Below, one piece after another: positions 28,051 to 37,753 of a stretch of 64,000 nucleotides of DNA (its first letter is position 1; every line of letters starts with the position of its first letter). This DNA comes from XYD12-FULL-36-8 sp964391015. GTDB lineage: Bacteria > Bacteroidota > Ignavibacteria > Ignavibacteriales > Ignavibacteriaceae. The position numbers were made by a program, and so were the translations under genes. The notes under the pieces were generated by a model that was given only the letters and a program-made list of their open reading frames with translations, was not told the DNA's origin and did not search any database. The stretch spans positions 1 to 64,000 of the forward strand of contig CAYMKU010000013.1 in assembly GCA_964391015.1 (NCBI GenBank), in the 5' to 3' direction.

Positions 28051-28959
28051 TTAATTTTGTTTTACTTGCCAACCGTAATCTATGTATTTCCAATTGAAAT
28101 CTTCTCCATTCACAGTTATATACATAAACCCTTCCTCAAAATTCAAATTGGGTCCCGTCCACCAAGCTGCTGAAACTGCTCCTCCGGTTATAAAGTGAAT
28201 CCCATCTATGAAAATATCTTCGACTGTATGCAGATGACCTTGAAGAACTAACTTAAGATTATATCCTTTAAATAAATCAACAACCTCTTTTGCGTTTACA
28301 ACTACAAGTCCTGAATCATTTGCAACAGTAGAACCAGAATACTTTTGCATATATGCTGTTATAAAGGGGATGTGTGTGCTGATTACAATGGGGGTTTTGG
28401 AATTTGTGTTACTTAATTCTTCCTTTATCCATTCGATTTGCGCTTTATCAATTAGCCCGATGTATTTATTTTTCTTCGTGTCTTCAATTGAGTTCAGCAC
28501 TATGAATTTCCATCCGCCATACTCAAACGAGTAGTAAGACTTGCCCAATCGTTTCTCAAACATTTTTTCACCGTATTCAGGATTGAATGGAGCAGCACCA
28601 CTTTTGGAATAAATGCCATAAATCTCATGATTACCCATTGTGTTATGAACAGGCATTTGGAATTTTTTTGTTACTTCCTGGTATAAATTGTAAAGCGAAT
28701 CTGCTCTTCCATAAGTTTGACCGAGAGCATCCATAATTAAGTCGCCGCCAGTTAAAACAAATGCGGGCTGAAGCTTGTTTATTGTATCAATTGCTTGAGT
28801 GAATCCTTGCACAGCATTTCTCTCTGGTTCAATGTGAATATCGGTACAAAAAACAAAAATGAAGGAATTTGGGTAATCGTTTGCTGTTTGCGGGAAGAGG
28901 GGATGTGAAATTAAGACAAGGAGACTAACTATTATTCTGAAAATTTTTAATGTTTTCAT
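28051..28959 (-). CDS. exported calcineurin-like metallophosphoesterase
   Basis: 302 residues from the ATG at 28959, which starts a signal peptide (MKTLKIFRIIVSLLVLISHPLFPQ); an in-frame ATG at 29028 would add 23 residues that spoil it. Metal-binding motifs are in order: CTDIHIEPE, LTGGDLIMD, GNHEIYG, ISTHIP and LQGHLHTVED. It hydrolyses phosphoesters, probably in the periplasm. The substrate is unknown. It ends 79 bases before the M24 gene start on the same strand, so it is likely a separate or leading gene of that group. Confidence 0.88.
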   Translation of the reverse strand: MKTLKIFRIIVSLLVLISHPLFPQTANDYPNSFIFVFCTDIHIEPERNAVQGFTQAIDTINKLQPAFVLTGGDLIMDALGQTYGRADSLYNLYQEVTKKFQMPVHNTMGNHEIYGIYSKSGAAPFNPEYGEKMFEKRLGKSYYSFEYGGWKFIVLNSIEDTKKNKYIGLIDKAQIEWIKEELSNTNSKTPIVISTHIPFITAYMQKYSGSTVANDSGLVVVNAKEVVDLFKGYNLKLVLQGHLHTVEDIFIDGIHFITGGAVSAAWWTGPNLNFEEGFMYITVNGEDFNWKYIDYGWQVKQN

Positions 28960-29377
28960 GTGACAATAATATGAATAAATGGTAGATACAAATTTTAATT
29001 GCTTCGAAAATACAGAATAAAATTTCAATTATCATTATGATTTGAGAATTCTAAAATTATTCCAACTATTAATGATGTTTTTAACACTCTCCTTAATAAT
29101 AACTATTCAAAACCTGCAAGTTTTTCATCGTACAAATTGCTAATTTTGAAGGGACAAAAAGAGTTCGTGGGGAAAAATACTCGCAAATTTGTCATCTTGA
29201 AAAGATAAAATCGGCTTGATAAAATAAATTGCAAATGATATGCTCGTTGTGATGAAACTGTTGATGAAAAATATTTTTTTCCTCAAAACACTGCCTTGGG
29301 CATCCACTTGTAAATATCGAACAATAAAAATTTATAAATCATTAACATCAAACACATTTTTCAACTAAGAGGTCATT
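28960..29377. other. divergent promoter region before gdhA1
   Basis: About 420 bases between the leftward phosphoesterase and the rightward glutamate dehydrogenase. It is AT-rich. TAATTTTG occurs near 29141 and fits the Bacteroidota -7 box, but without a TTG at the right distance. TTGGGCATCCACTTGT near 29295 resembles a sigma54 site except for the -12 GC. Neither is strong enough to call. I see no small gene here. Confidence 0.35.
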
Positions 29378-30718
29378 ATGTCAGAGTACGTAAATAATTT
29401 GTTAGCAAAAGTAAAAGCACAAAATCAGAATGAACCAGAGTTTCATCAGGCAGTTCAAGAAGTTTTGGAATCGTTGGAAGTTGTAATTACACAGCACCCC
29501 GAATATCGTTCAGCCAAAATCCTTGAAAGGATGGTTGAACCGGAAAGAGTAATTATGTTCAGAGTTCCATGGATGGACGATCAAGGAGAGATTCACGTAA
29601 ACCGCGGTTACCGTATTGAAATGAACAGCGCCATCGGACCTTACAAAGGCGGATTAAGATTTCACCCTTCAGTTACACTTGGCATCTTAAAGTTTTTAGC
29701 TTTCGAACAAGTTTTCAAAAACAGCTTGACAACTCTTCCAATGGGCGGCGGTAAGGGAGGTTCAGATTTTGATCCTAAAGGAAAAAGTGATCACGAGGTT
29801 ATGCGCTTCTGCCAAAGCTTTATGACCGAACTTTTCAGACACATTGGACCTGACACCGACGTACCGGCTGGTGATATAGGTGTTGGTGCAAGAGAAATAG
29901 GTTTCCTATTTGGTCAATATAAAAGATTACGAAATGAATTTACCGGTGTATTAACTGGTAAAGGATTAAACTGGGGTGGATCCCTCATCCGTCCTGAAGC
30001 AACTGGTTTCGGCGCAGTTTACTTTGCACAAGAAATGTTGAGAACAAAAGGACAAGACATGGAAGGGAAAGTGTGTGCTGTGTCCGGTTTCGGCAATGTT
30101 GCGTGGGGTGCAGTTCTAAAAATAAATCAACTTGGAGGAAAAGTTGTAACGCTTTCAGGTCCCGATGGATTTATCTATGATAAAAACGGAGTTAAGGGAG
30201 ATAAGGTTGATTACATGCTGAAGCTTCGTGCAAGCGCAAATGACAGAGTAAAAGATTATGCAGATGAATTTAAAGTTGAATATTTTCCTGGCAAGCGGCC
30301 TTGGGGAGTTAAAGTTGATGTAGCTTTCCCATGTGCAACTCAAAACGAAATTTTTGAAGGTGATGCAAAAGAACTAGTAAAGAATGGTTGCAAGTGTGTC
30401 TGCGAAGGCGCTAACATGCCAACCACAATAGAAGGATACAAAGTTTTCACAGAAGCAGGAATACTGTATGCACCAGGTAAAGCTTCGAATGCAGGTGGTG
30501 TTGCTACTTCGGGCTTAGAAATGTCGCAAAACAGTATGCGTCTGCCCTGGTCATCAGAAGAAGTTGACAGTCGGTTGCATGAAATTATGAAAAGAATTCA
30601 CGACACATGCGTTTCAACAGCGCAGCGTTATGGACAACCAGGAAACTACGTAATAGGCGCTAATATAGCGGGCTTCCTAAAAGTAGCCGATGCAATGCTT
30701 GATCAAGGATTGGTTTAG
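29378..30718 (+). CDS. gdhA: glutamate dehydrogenase, GdhA type, copy 1
   Basis: 446 residues, AGAGGT before the ATG. Motifs of the hexameric bacterial GdhA group are intact: MNSAIGPYKGGLRFHPSV, the catalytic-lysine loop LPMGGGKGGSDFDPKG, GPDTDVPAGDIGVG, the nucleotide-binding turn VSGFGNVAWG, and GGVATSGLEMSQNSMRLPW. It interconverts 2-oxoglutarate plus ammonia with glutamate, probably with NADPH. It is closely similar to the second copy at 36210. A receiver-PPDK_N gene follows after 192 bases, the same arrangement as the second copy. Confidence 0.96.
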   Translation: MSEYVNNLLAKVKAQNQNEPEFHQAVQEVLESLEVVITQHPEYRSAKILERMVEPERVIMFRVPWMDDQGEIHVNRGYRIEMNSAIGPYKGGLRFHPSVTLGILKFLAFEQVFKNSLTTLPMGGGKGGSDFDPKGKSDHEVMRFCQSFMTELFRHIGPDTDVPAGDIGVGAREIGFLFGQYKRLRNEFTGVLTGKGLNWGGSLIRPEATGFGAVYFAQEMLRTKGQDMEGKVCAVSGFGNVAWGAVLKINQLGGKVVTLSGPDGFIYDKNGVKGDKVDYMLKLRASANDRVKDYADEFKVEYFPGKRPWGVKVDVAFPCATQNEIFEGDAKELVKNGCKCVCEGANMPTTIEGYKVFTEAGILYAPGKASNAGGVATSGLEMSQNSMRLPWSSEEVDSRLHEIMKRIHDTCVSTAQRYGQPGNYVIGANIAGFLKVADAMLDQGLV

Positions 30719-30756
30719 AATAAAATATTCTTGTTCGAATCTGGTTTGAGGTCGTC

Positions 30757-30777
30757 ATCCCGAACTTGTTTCGGGAT
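30757..30777. repeat. short palindromic repeat after gdhA1
   Basis: ATCCCGAA and TTCGGGAT with a five-base loop, inside GTCATCCCGAACTTGTTTCG. The GTCATCCCGAACTTG core is a widespread type of dispersed intergenic palindrome in bacteria. It lies in the gdhA1/receiver-PPDK_N gap and has no T-tract. Confidence 0.6.
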
Positions 30778-30910
30778 CTCCTGGCTGTAAAATTTTGATG
30801 CTGTCTGAAGAACTGCTTCGGAGAGAAAAATCAAGCACGACAGATGGTGCCATGCAACAGACATTATAAGTCACGGCTATTTTTCATATAGATATTCCTT
30901 ATATTTTATT

Positions 30911-33910
30911 ATGCCTTATACTTTAGAACATAACATCCAGATTAACGCAGAAGATGTTTTCAGGAATCGTATAAGATCATTCCAGAGATTGATGCACAAA
31001 AAGGTGCGGGAAATCCTTCTTGTATCAAGCTTGTATGATTTTTATTTGTTCGAAGAAGATGGACGGCTTTACGAACTCATTCGCGAAGAGTATCAATCTC
31101 TTAATTTAAGCTGGGCTCCAGAAATTACTCATGTTACAACAGGTAAGGAAGCACTTAACCTCATTGAGCATGAAGGTAATTACGAAATAATAATAACAAC
31201 ATTGCATATCGAAGATATGCATGTTATGGAGCTCGCAGAAAAAATCCATAGCATCACGCAAGAGATTCCTATTATCCTTCTCGCATACGACAATCGCGAA
31301 AGAAAAGAATTAACTTCACAATACGACACCTCAATATTCGATCGGCTGTTTATTTGGTCTGGCGATTACCGTTTATTGATGGGAATTGTGAAGTATGTTG
31401 AAGATCGTTTAAACTTAGATAACGATACGCAAACGGTCGGAGTTCAATCAATTATTTTGGTTGAAGATAACATCAAATTTTATTCATCTTACCTTCCTTT
31501 AATTTATACAGAAGTATTTAAACAGTCGCAGCGTTTAATTTCCGAAGGAATAAATATTACTCACAAATTTCTCCGAATGCGGGCACGACCAAAAATCCTT
31601 TTATGCGCAACGTACGAAGAAGCATGGAATTATTTTGATAAGTACGAAGAATTTATTCTTGGCATTATTACCGATAATAATTTCAAGTATAATGGTGTGA
31701 GAGATCCAGAAGCCGGTATCAAGTTTGCAAAGAACGTTAAGCAACGCCAAGATGATATTCCAATTCTTCTTCAGTCAAGCAATGCAGAATATGCCGGTGT
31801 TGCAAAGTCCATCGGGATTTCATTTCTCCAAAAAGGTTCCCCACGGTTGCTGTATCAATTACGAAAGTTCATGCTTGATAATTTTGGATTTGGAGACTTT
31901 ATTTTCCGAATGCCGGATGGTAAAGAAGTAAGCAGAGCGAGTAATTTGAAAACTTTAGAAGAACAACTAAGGTCGGTTCCTACTGAGAGCATTGTTTATC
32001 ATGCCGAACGGAATCACTTCTCAAAATGGTTTAAGGCAAGAACTGAATTTTGGCTTGCGCACAAACTGCGACCTAAAAAAGTCACTGAGTTTAAAACACC
32101 TGAACATCTTCGACAAGATCTTTTAGACTCAATAAAAACTTATACCGAAGAGAGAACACGTGGAACAATTACAGAATTCAATAAAGAATTTTTTGACCCC
32201 ATAAACAGCTTTGCAAGAGTTGGACGGGGATCGCTTGGCGGCAAGGCACGTGGTTTGGGCTTTATCAACACAATGATTAACAGCCAGAGAATAAGATATA
32301 AGTTTGAAGATGTTGAAATTTCAGTCCCTTCGGCAGTTGTAATTGCAACCGATGTGTTCGATCAGTTTCTCGAAGAGAATCATCTTGAATCTCTTGCATA
32401 TCAAGATACTGACGACAAAGAACTTCTGAACAAATTTATTGATGCCAAAAAATTTTCCTTTGATGTGATAAAAAAGCTAAATGAATTTCTTGAAATAATT
32501 CATGAACCGTTAGCAATAAGGTCGTCAAGCTTGCTGGAAGATTCACAGTTCCAGCCGTTTGCCGGGGTTTACCAAACATACATGATCCCAAACAATCATC
32601 CAGAGCCCGGGATTCGGCTAAGCCAGTTGCTCGAATGTATTAAATCTGTTTATGCCTCTACTTTCTTTAAGAAAGCAAAAGATTATATGAAAGCTACTGC
32701 CTATAGAATGGAAGAAGAAAAAATGGCAGTAATTGTTCAGCGGTTAGTTGGTGCACAAAGAGAGAATCGCTTTTATCCTGACTTTGCTGGTGTTGCTAAA
32801 TCATACAATTTTTATCCTGTCCCACCGCAAAAATCATCAGATGGAATTGCACAAGTAGCGCTTGGATTAGGCAAAACAGTTGTCGATGGCGGTAATACGG
32901 TTAGATTTTGTCCAAGATATCCTAAACATCTTCTTCAATTCTTTTCAACAAAAGAAACAATAAGAAATGCCCAGCAGGAATTTTATGCTTTAACAATTGA
33001 CGATGTTCCGGAAAGTTTAATTGACCACTCACCCGATAGATTTGTTAAGAGATTTGAATTATGCATTGCCGAAAAAGATTTAACTTTGTTTTATGTCGGC
33101 TCTACATATTCGCCTGAAAATGATGCAGTATATGACGGAATATCTCGACCGGGGAAAAGGGTTGTAACATTTGCACCTGTGCTCAAACACAAAGCATTCC
33201 CGCTTGCTGAAATTCTCGATCTACTTTTAGATTTGGGAACATGGGGAATGGGCGTTCCAATTGAACTTGAATTTGCAGTAAATCTCAAAGTACCTCAAGG
33301 AACACCAAAACAATTTGAGCTTCTGCAAATGCGTCCCCTTGTCATAAGCCATGAACGAGAGGAATTAGATGTTGAAAATGTAACCCAGGAAGATTTGTTG
33401 TGCCAAAGTGAACAAGTTTTAGGCAATGGTGCTATCACGAATATTTTTGACATTGTCGTTGTTGATATCGAGAAATTTGATCGCGGGAAAAGCCGTGCAG
33501 TTGCAAGCGAAGTCAGTACACTCAATTCAAAGTTATTAGATCAAAAGAGGCCATACCTTCTAATTGGTGTCGGAAGATGGGGCAGTCTCGATCCGTGGCT
33601 TGGAATTCCGGTTACTTGGGATCAAATAGCTGGCGCAAGTGTTATTGTTGAGGCAGGATTCAAAGATTTAAATGTAACACCTTCTCAAGGTTCACACTTT
33701 TTCCAAAATATTACCTCCTTTAGAGTTGGTTACTTCACAGTAAATTCTTTTGAGCATTTTGGTTTTATTGATTGGGATTGGTTGTCATCAACCCCGGCAA
33801 TAGAAGAACTTAAATACACGAAACACCTAAAATTTGATCAACCCATTATCGTTAAAATAAGCGGTCATAAAAACAAAGGAATTATTATTAAGCCAGGTGT
33901 CATTAAATAA
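30911..33910 (+). CDS. receiver-receiver-PPDK_N protein, copy 1 (PEP-synthase-like, non-classical)
   Basis: 999 residues. Residues 35-165 look like a degenerate receiver: the acceptor position reads IIITTLHIEDMH, with Thr for Asp. Residues 175-320 are a second receiver with acidic residues in ILVEDN, acceptor Asp255 in IITDNNF and Lys in FLQKGSP. A PEP/pyruvate-binding domain (PPDK_N) follows: GSLGGKARGLGFIN, EPLAIRSSSLLEDSQFQPFAGV, ALGLGKTVVDGG and ending FELLQMRPLV. There is no TCH phosphohistidine motif and no PEP TIM barrel, so it is not a working PEP synthase. The C-terminal 160 residues (LLIGVGRWGSLDPWLGIP) are unassigned. The next gene, a histidine kinase, overlaps by 14 bases, so control by phosphorylation is likely. 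Confidence 0.8.
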   Translation: MPYTLEHNIQINAEDVFRNRIRSFQRLMHKKVREILLVSSLYDFYLFEEDGRLYELIREEYQSLNLSWAPEITHVTTGKEALNLIEHEGNYEIIITTLHIEDMHVMELAEKIHSITQEIPIILLAYDNRERKELTSQYDTSIFDRLFIWSGDYRLLMGIVKYVEDRLNLDNDTQTVGVQSIILVEDNIKFYSSYLPLIYTEVFKQSQRLISEGINITHKFLRMRARPKILLCATYEEAWNYFDKYEEFILGIITDNNFKYNGVRDPEAGIKFAKNVKQRQDDIPILLQSSNAEYAGVAKSIGISFLQKGSPRLLYQLRKFMLDNFGFGDFIFRMPDGKEVSRASNLKTLEEQLRSVPTESIVYHAERNHFSKWFKARTEFWLAHKLRPKKVTEFKTPEHLRQDLLDSIKTYTEERTRGTITEFNKEFFDPINSFARVGRGSLGGKARGLGFINTMINSQRIRYKFEDVEISVPSAVVIATDVFDQFLEENHLESLAYQDTDDKELLNKFIDAKKFSFDVIKKLNEFLEIIHEPLAIRSSSLLEDSQFQPFAGVYQTYMIPNNHPEPGIRLSQLLECIKSVYASTFFKKAKDYMKATAYRMEEEKMAVIVQRLVGAQRENRFYPDFAGVAKSYNFYPVPPQKSSDGIAQVALGLGKTVVDGGNTVRFCPRYPKHLLQFFSTKETIRNAQQEFYALTIDDVPESLIDHSPDRFVKRFELCIAEKDLTLFYVGSTYSPENDAVYDGISRPGKRVVTFAPVLKHKAFPLAEILDLLLDLGTWGMGVPIELEFAVNLKVPQGTPKQFELLQMRPLVISHEREELDVENVTQEDLLCQSEQVLGNGAITNIFDIVVVDIEKFDRGKSRAVASEVSTLNSKLLDQKRPYLLIGVGRWGSLDPWLGIPVTWDQIAGASVIVEAGFKDLNVTPSQGSHFFQNITSFRVGYFTVNSFEHFGFIDWDWLSSTPAIEELKYTKHLKFDQPIIVKISGHKNKGIIIKPGVIK

Positions 33911-35339
33911 CCGCCCATACCAACCATTTGATATTCAACTATCGGAAATTTTTAATGAATTTACCGACGCTTTATGCTTGATTGATGAGCATGGAATAGT
34001 GCAACATTCGAACAGAGAATTTCAAAGTTTATTTGGGGAAAGCTTACCGTCTACAAAAAAATTTTTTGCAAAGTTTGCAGATGATTACCAGCCTGAAATC
34101 TCGGAACTAATAAAAAATCTTTTTGCAAAGCAAGTTGTTGAGCATAGATTTGAAAAAGAAACCGTTCTAAGCAACGGCAAAAAAATTTGGCTGGAGTTCA
34201 CAACATCACAATTAAATAATTACAAGACGCAAAATTTGCTTTTCCTTATAATTCGTGACATCACCTCCAGGAAAGAAATCGAGTTTAAACTTTTAAAAAG
34301 TGAGGAACGATACCGCAGCGTTTTTAACCAAGCAAATGATGCAATGTTTGTTTGTTATTTAAATTACGCAAGAACCATTAGCAATTTTGTTGAAGTAAAT
34401 GAGGTCGCTTGCAGATCGCTCAATTATACAAAGGATGAATTAAGCAATCAAAATCCTTATTCAGTAATCTTCAACAACTTCGAAGGTGAAATAGTAAAAA
34501 TAATTGATAAGATTTTGCTCGAGGGGCATGCAATATTCGATACTGTACAAATAACTAAAACAGGAAACGAAATTCCCGCTGAAATAAATGCGCACCTAAT
34601 TGAATTTAATGATAAGCCTGCCGTATTATTTATTTCAAGAGACCTTAGTCAGCGCGAAGAGGCAGAGAAAAAAATTAAAGACACCGGGGAACGATTGAGA
34701 AACCTTGCACTTCATTTACAAAACGTTCGCGAAGAAGAAAGAACTTTAATTGCACGTGAAATACATGATGAATTGGGTCAAATGCTCACATTCCTAAAAA
34801 TTCAAATCAACCTCATCGGAAAAAAGCTAAACGACAACCAGCAAGCATTGAAAGAGAAAGTGGAGTCCTCACTTAAACTTATTGATGATTCAATTAACTC
34901 AATTCAGAAAATCGCCGAGAAGCTTCGTCCTAATGTTTTAGATGAATTGGGAATTGGTCCAGCAATAGACTGGCAGGCAAAAGACTTTTCAGAAAGGACT
35001 GGAATTGAGTGCGTTTGCAATTTATCAAAAGATGAACTGATTCTAGATAAAGAAAAATCAACCGCCGTGTTTAGGATTTTTCAGGAGGCGCTTACAAATG
35101 TCGCGAGACATGCAAATGCCAACAGAGTTTTTATAAGTTTAAAAGAGTTCAAAAAAAATCTTATCCTCGAAATAAAGGATAATGGAAAAGGAATTACCTC
35201 AAGTCAAATCAACGATCCGAGGTCGCTCGGAATCCTTGGAATGAAGGAACGTGCGATGTTGTTCGGTGGATCGGTTACACTTAAAAGCTCAATGAACAGC
35301 GGAACCACCGTTAAAGTAGAATTACCTCTTTCAATTTAG
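33897..35339 (+). CDS. PAS-PAS sensor histidine kinase, NarL/DesK class
   Basis: 480 residues, GTG start inside the end of the receiver-PPDK_N gene (14-base overlap, so translational coupling). Two PAS domains lie at about 16-125 and 135-255. The HisKA_3 helix carries His290 in LIAREIHDELGQ. The ATPase domain has EALTNVARHANA, DNGKGI and GILGMKERAMLFGG. There is no signal peptide or membrane segment, so it senses a cytoplasmic signal. Its partners are probably the response regulator 15 bases downstream and possibly the receiver of the protein it overlaps. Confidence 0.92.
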   Translation: MSLNNRPYQPFDIQLSEIFNEFTDALCLIDEHGIVQHSNREFQSLFGESLPSTKKFFAKFADDYQPEISELIKNLFAKQVVEHRFEKETVLSNGKKIWLEFTTSQLNNYKTQNLLFLIIRDITSRKEIEFKLLKSEERYRSVFNQANDAMFVCYLNYARTISNFVEVNEVACRSLNYTKDELSNQNPYSVIFNNFEGEIVKIIDKILLEGHAIFDTVQITKTGNEIPAEINAHLIEFNDKPAVLFISRDLSQREEAEKKIKDTGERLRNLALHLQNVREEERTLIAREIHDELGQMLTFLKIQINLIGKKLNDNQQALKEKVESSLKLIDDSINSIQKIAEKLRPNVLDELGIGPAIDWQAKDFSERTGIECVCNLSKDELILDKEKSTAVFRIFQEALTNVARHANANRVFISLKEFKKNLILEIKDNGKGITSSQINDPRSLGILGMKERAMLFGGSVTLKSSMNSGTTVKVELPLSI

Positions 35340-35354
35340 ACATGAGAAAAGCAC

Positions 35355-35987
35355 ATGATTAAGATTTTAATAGCAGATGATCACGCCATAGTGCGAGAAG
35401 GAATGAAACAAATCGTTGCCGAAGAATCTGACATGAAAGTTACGGGTGAAGCCGCTAATGCTGATGATGTATTTAATATTATTTCAAATAGCCGTTTTGA
35501 TATTGCAATCTTAGATATAAATATGCCTGGTAAATCCGGACTTGATTTATTAAAAGATTTAAAAATTCAATTTCCTAAACTTCCTGTATTGATTTTAAGT
35601 ATGTACGCCGAAGAACAATATGGAATTAGGGCACTCAAAGCAGGCGCTTCGGGTTATTTGAGAAAAGCAAGTGCACCTGACGAACTTGTTGCTGCAATAA
35701 AAAAGATTGTATCGGGAGGAAAATATATAAGTCAAGCCCTTGCTGAAAAACTGGCAGATACGGTTGATTCTTTTTACAATATATTGCCACATGAAAATCT
35801 TTCTGATAGAGAATTTGAGGTAATGTGCAAAATTGCTTCTGGCGATTCGGCTGAAAAAATATCTGAGGATTTATCAATAAGCATACATACTTTTTATACT
35901 TACCGGAATCGTCTATTCGAAAAAATGAACATGAAATCAAACGTTGAGCTTACACAGTATGCAATCAACAACAAGCTGATTGAATGA
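35355..35987 (+). CDS. NarL/FixJ-family response regulator
   Basis: 210 residues. The N-terminal receiver has acidic DDH at the start, acceptor Asp54 in AILDINMPGKSG, Ser in LILSMY and Lys in GYLRKASAPDEL. The C-terminal LuxR-type helix-turn-helix starts LSDREFEVMCKIASG and continues AEKISEDLSISIHTFYTYRNRLFEKM. It lies 15 bases after the histidine kinase and is its likely cognate regulator. Target genes are unknown; the flanking glutamate dehydrogenase genes are reasonable candidates. Confidence 0.93.
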   Translation: MIKILIADDHAIVREGMKQIVAEESDMKVTGEAANADDVFNIISNSRFDIAILDINMPGKSGLDLLKDLKIQFPKLPVLILSMYAEEQYGIRALKAGASGYLRKASAPDELVAAIKKIVSGGKYISQALAEKLADTVDSFYNILPHENLSDREFEVMCKIASGDSAEKISEDLSISIHTFYTYRNRLFEKMNMKSNVELTQYAINNKLIE

Positions 35988-36209
35988 CTGGTCTAATTGC
36001 CAGTCACAAAGAACAAATTATAAGCAATTTCCTAACTTCAAATTCAACAACCACTATGTCTTTGTCATAATTTTTATTACACAGCTTTCAGACTAATTCT
36101 TCTTTATACCTTCACTACCAAACCCTAATTTATTTCAACAAAAATCATCTTATATGATTATCGGTCAAATTATCACACATTATCCATCAAAAATTTCTGG
36201 AGGTTAAAA

Positions 36210-37571
36210 ATGTCCCAATACGTAAAAGATTTAATGGCTGAAGTAAAAGCTAAAAACCCAGCCGAGCCTGAATTCCATCAAGCGGTTCAAGAAGTTGCTG
36301 AATCCCTCGCACTTGTTCTTGAAAGACATCCTGAATATCGGGCGGCAAAAATTCTTGAACGAATAATTGAACCTGAAAGAATCATTACTTTTCGTGTTCC
36401 ATGGGTAGATGATCAAGGTGAAGTTCATGTAAATAGAGGTTTTCGTATTGAAATGAATAGTGCAATCGGTCCTTACAAAGGCGGACTAAGATTTCACCCA
36501 TCAGTTAATCAAGGCATCTTAAAATTCTTGGCATTCGAACAAGTATTCAAAAACAGCTTAACAACATTGCCAATGGGCGGTGGTAAGGGCGGATCTGATT
36601 TTGATCCTAAAGGTAAAAGTGATTTGAAGATTATGAGATTCTGCCAGGCATTTATGAGTGAATTATTTAGACACATTGGTCCCGATACAGACGTTCCAGC
36701 TGGAGACATTGGAGTTGGCGGAAGAGAGATTGGTTATTTGTTCGGTCAATACAAAAAATTACGAAATGAATTTACGGGCGTATTAACAGGTAAGGGGTTA
36801 AATTGGGGTGGATCATTAATTCGCCCAGAAGCTACTGGCTATGGAGCAGTTTACTTCGCCGCAGAAATGTTGGGTACTAAAAAACAAACACTTGAAGGGA
36901 AAATTTGTCTTGTGTCTGGGAGCGGAAATGTTGCACAATACACTATTGAAAAAATTAATCAACTCGGCGGGAAAGCGGTCACGGTATCAGATTCCAACGG
37001 ATACATATACGATGAAGCAGGAATCAATAATGAAAAATTAGCTTTTGTTATGGAACTAAAAAACGTTCGTCGCGGAAGAATTAAAGAATATGCCGATAAA
37101 TATAAATCAGCGGTTTACACCGAGCTTAATCCGAATATGGAATTTAATCCACTTTGGAATCATAAAGCACAATGTGCATTCCCAAGTGCAACACAAAACG
37201 AAATCAATGCTAAAGATGCACAAAATCTTGTAAAGAATGGTGTTTATGTAGTAAGCGAAGGTGCAAATATGCCAACCACAATTGATGGCGTTAAAGTTTT
37301 CTTAGACAATAAAATACTTTATGGTCCAGGTAAAGCTGCCAATGCAGGCGGTGTTGCAACATCGGGACTTGAAATGTCACAAAACAGCATGCGTTTGCCG
37401 TGGACTAGAGAAGAAGTTGATAACCGCTTGCACATGATTATGAAAAGCATTCATAAAACTTGCGTTGAAACTTCGGAAAGATTTGGTACCCCAGGTAATT
37501 ACGTAAACGGTGCAAACATTGGCGGCTTCCTAAAAGTTGCTGATGCGATGATTGATCAGGGTGTTGTATAA
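36210..37571 (+). CDS. glutamate dehydrogenase, GdhA type, copy 2
   Basis: 453 residues, strong GGAGG ribosome site. Nearly all motifs match copy 1 at 29378 (GPYKGGLRFHPSV, LPMGGGKGGSDFDPKGKSD, GPDTDVPAGDIGVG). The nucleotide-binding turn differs, VSGSGNVAQYT, and a short insertion occurs near residue 305 (NPNMEFNPLWNHKAQC). The two copies are tandem paralogues that may differ in cofactor or affinity. A terminator follows, so the downstream receiver-PPDK_N gene probably has its own promoter. Confidence 0.95.
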   Translation: MSQYVKDLMAEVKAKNPAEPEFHQAVQEVAESLALVLERHPEYRAAKILERIIEPERIITFRVPWVDDQGEVHVNRGFRIEMNSAIGPYKGGLRFHPSVNQGILKFLAFEQVFKNSLTTLPMGGGKGGSDFDPKGKSDLKIMRFCQAFMSELFRHIGPDTDVPAGDIGVGGREIGYLFGQYKKLRNEFTGVLTGKGLNWGGSLIRPEATGYGAVYFAAEMLGTKKQTLEGKICLVSGSGNVAQYTIEKINQLGGKAVTVSDSNGYIYDEAGINNEKLAFVMELKNVRRGRIKEYADKYKSAVYTELNPNMEFNPLWNHKAQCAFPSATQNEINAKDAQNLVKNGVYVVSEGANMPTTIDGVKVFLDNKILYGPGKAANAGGVATSGLEMSQNSMRLPWTREEVDNRLHMIMKSIHKTCVETSERFGTPGNYVNGANIGGFLKVADAMIDQGVV

Positions 37572-37613
37572 AATCCTCATTCCAACCTTCTCACAAAAAG
37601 AGGAGGAGTCTTT

Positions 37614-37650
37614 AAAGCGAAGGATTTAAAAGCCCTTCGCTTTTTGTTTT
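37614..37650 (+). terminator. intrinsic terminator after gdhA2
   Basis: AAAGCGAAGG and CCTTCGCTTT form a 10-base stem with a ten-base loop, followed by a T-rich run TTTTTGTTTTT. It lies 43 bases after the gdhA2 stop. Confidence 0.85.
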
Positions 37651-37657
37651 TCTTCCT

Positions 37658-37708
37658 AACCTTCAGGTTACTCTTACTGAATAACGTCGCTAACCTTGAA
37701 GGTTTCTT
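37658..37708. repeat. paired small palindromes AACCTTCAGGTT / AACCTTGAAGGTT
   Basis: Two short palindromes lie about 30 bases apart between the gdhA2 terminator and the second receiver-PPDK_N gene: AACCT-TC-AGGTT and AACCTT-G-AAGGTT. They could be a dispersed repeat or a regulator-binding pair. There is no T-tract. Confidence 0.35.
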
Positions 37709-37753
37709 ACTAAAATGATTAAATTGGTTAAGTAAAAATTCAAATTACCTGCA

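Noticed and set aside
29295..29312. sigma54-like site before gdhA1
   Set aside because: Spacing is right but the -12 element reads GT; too weak alone.
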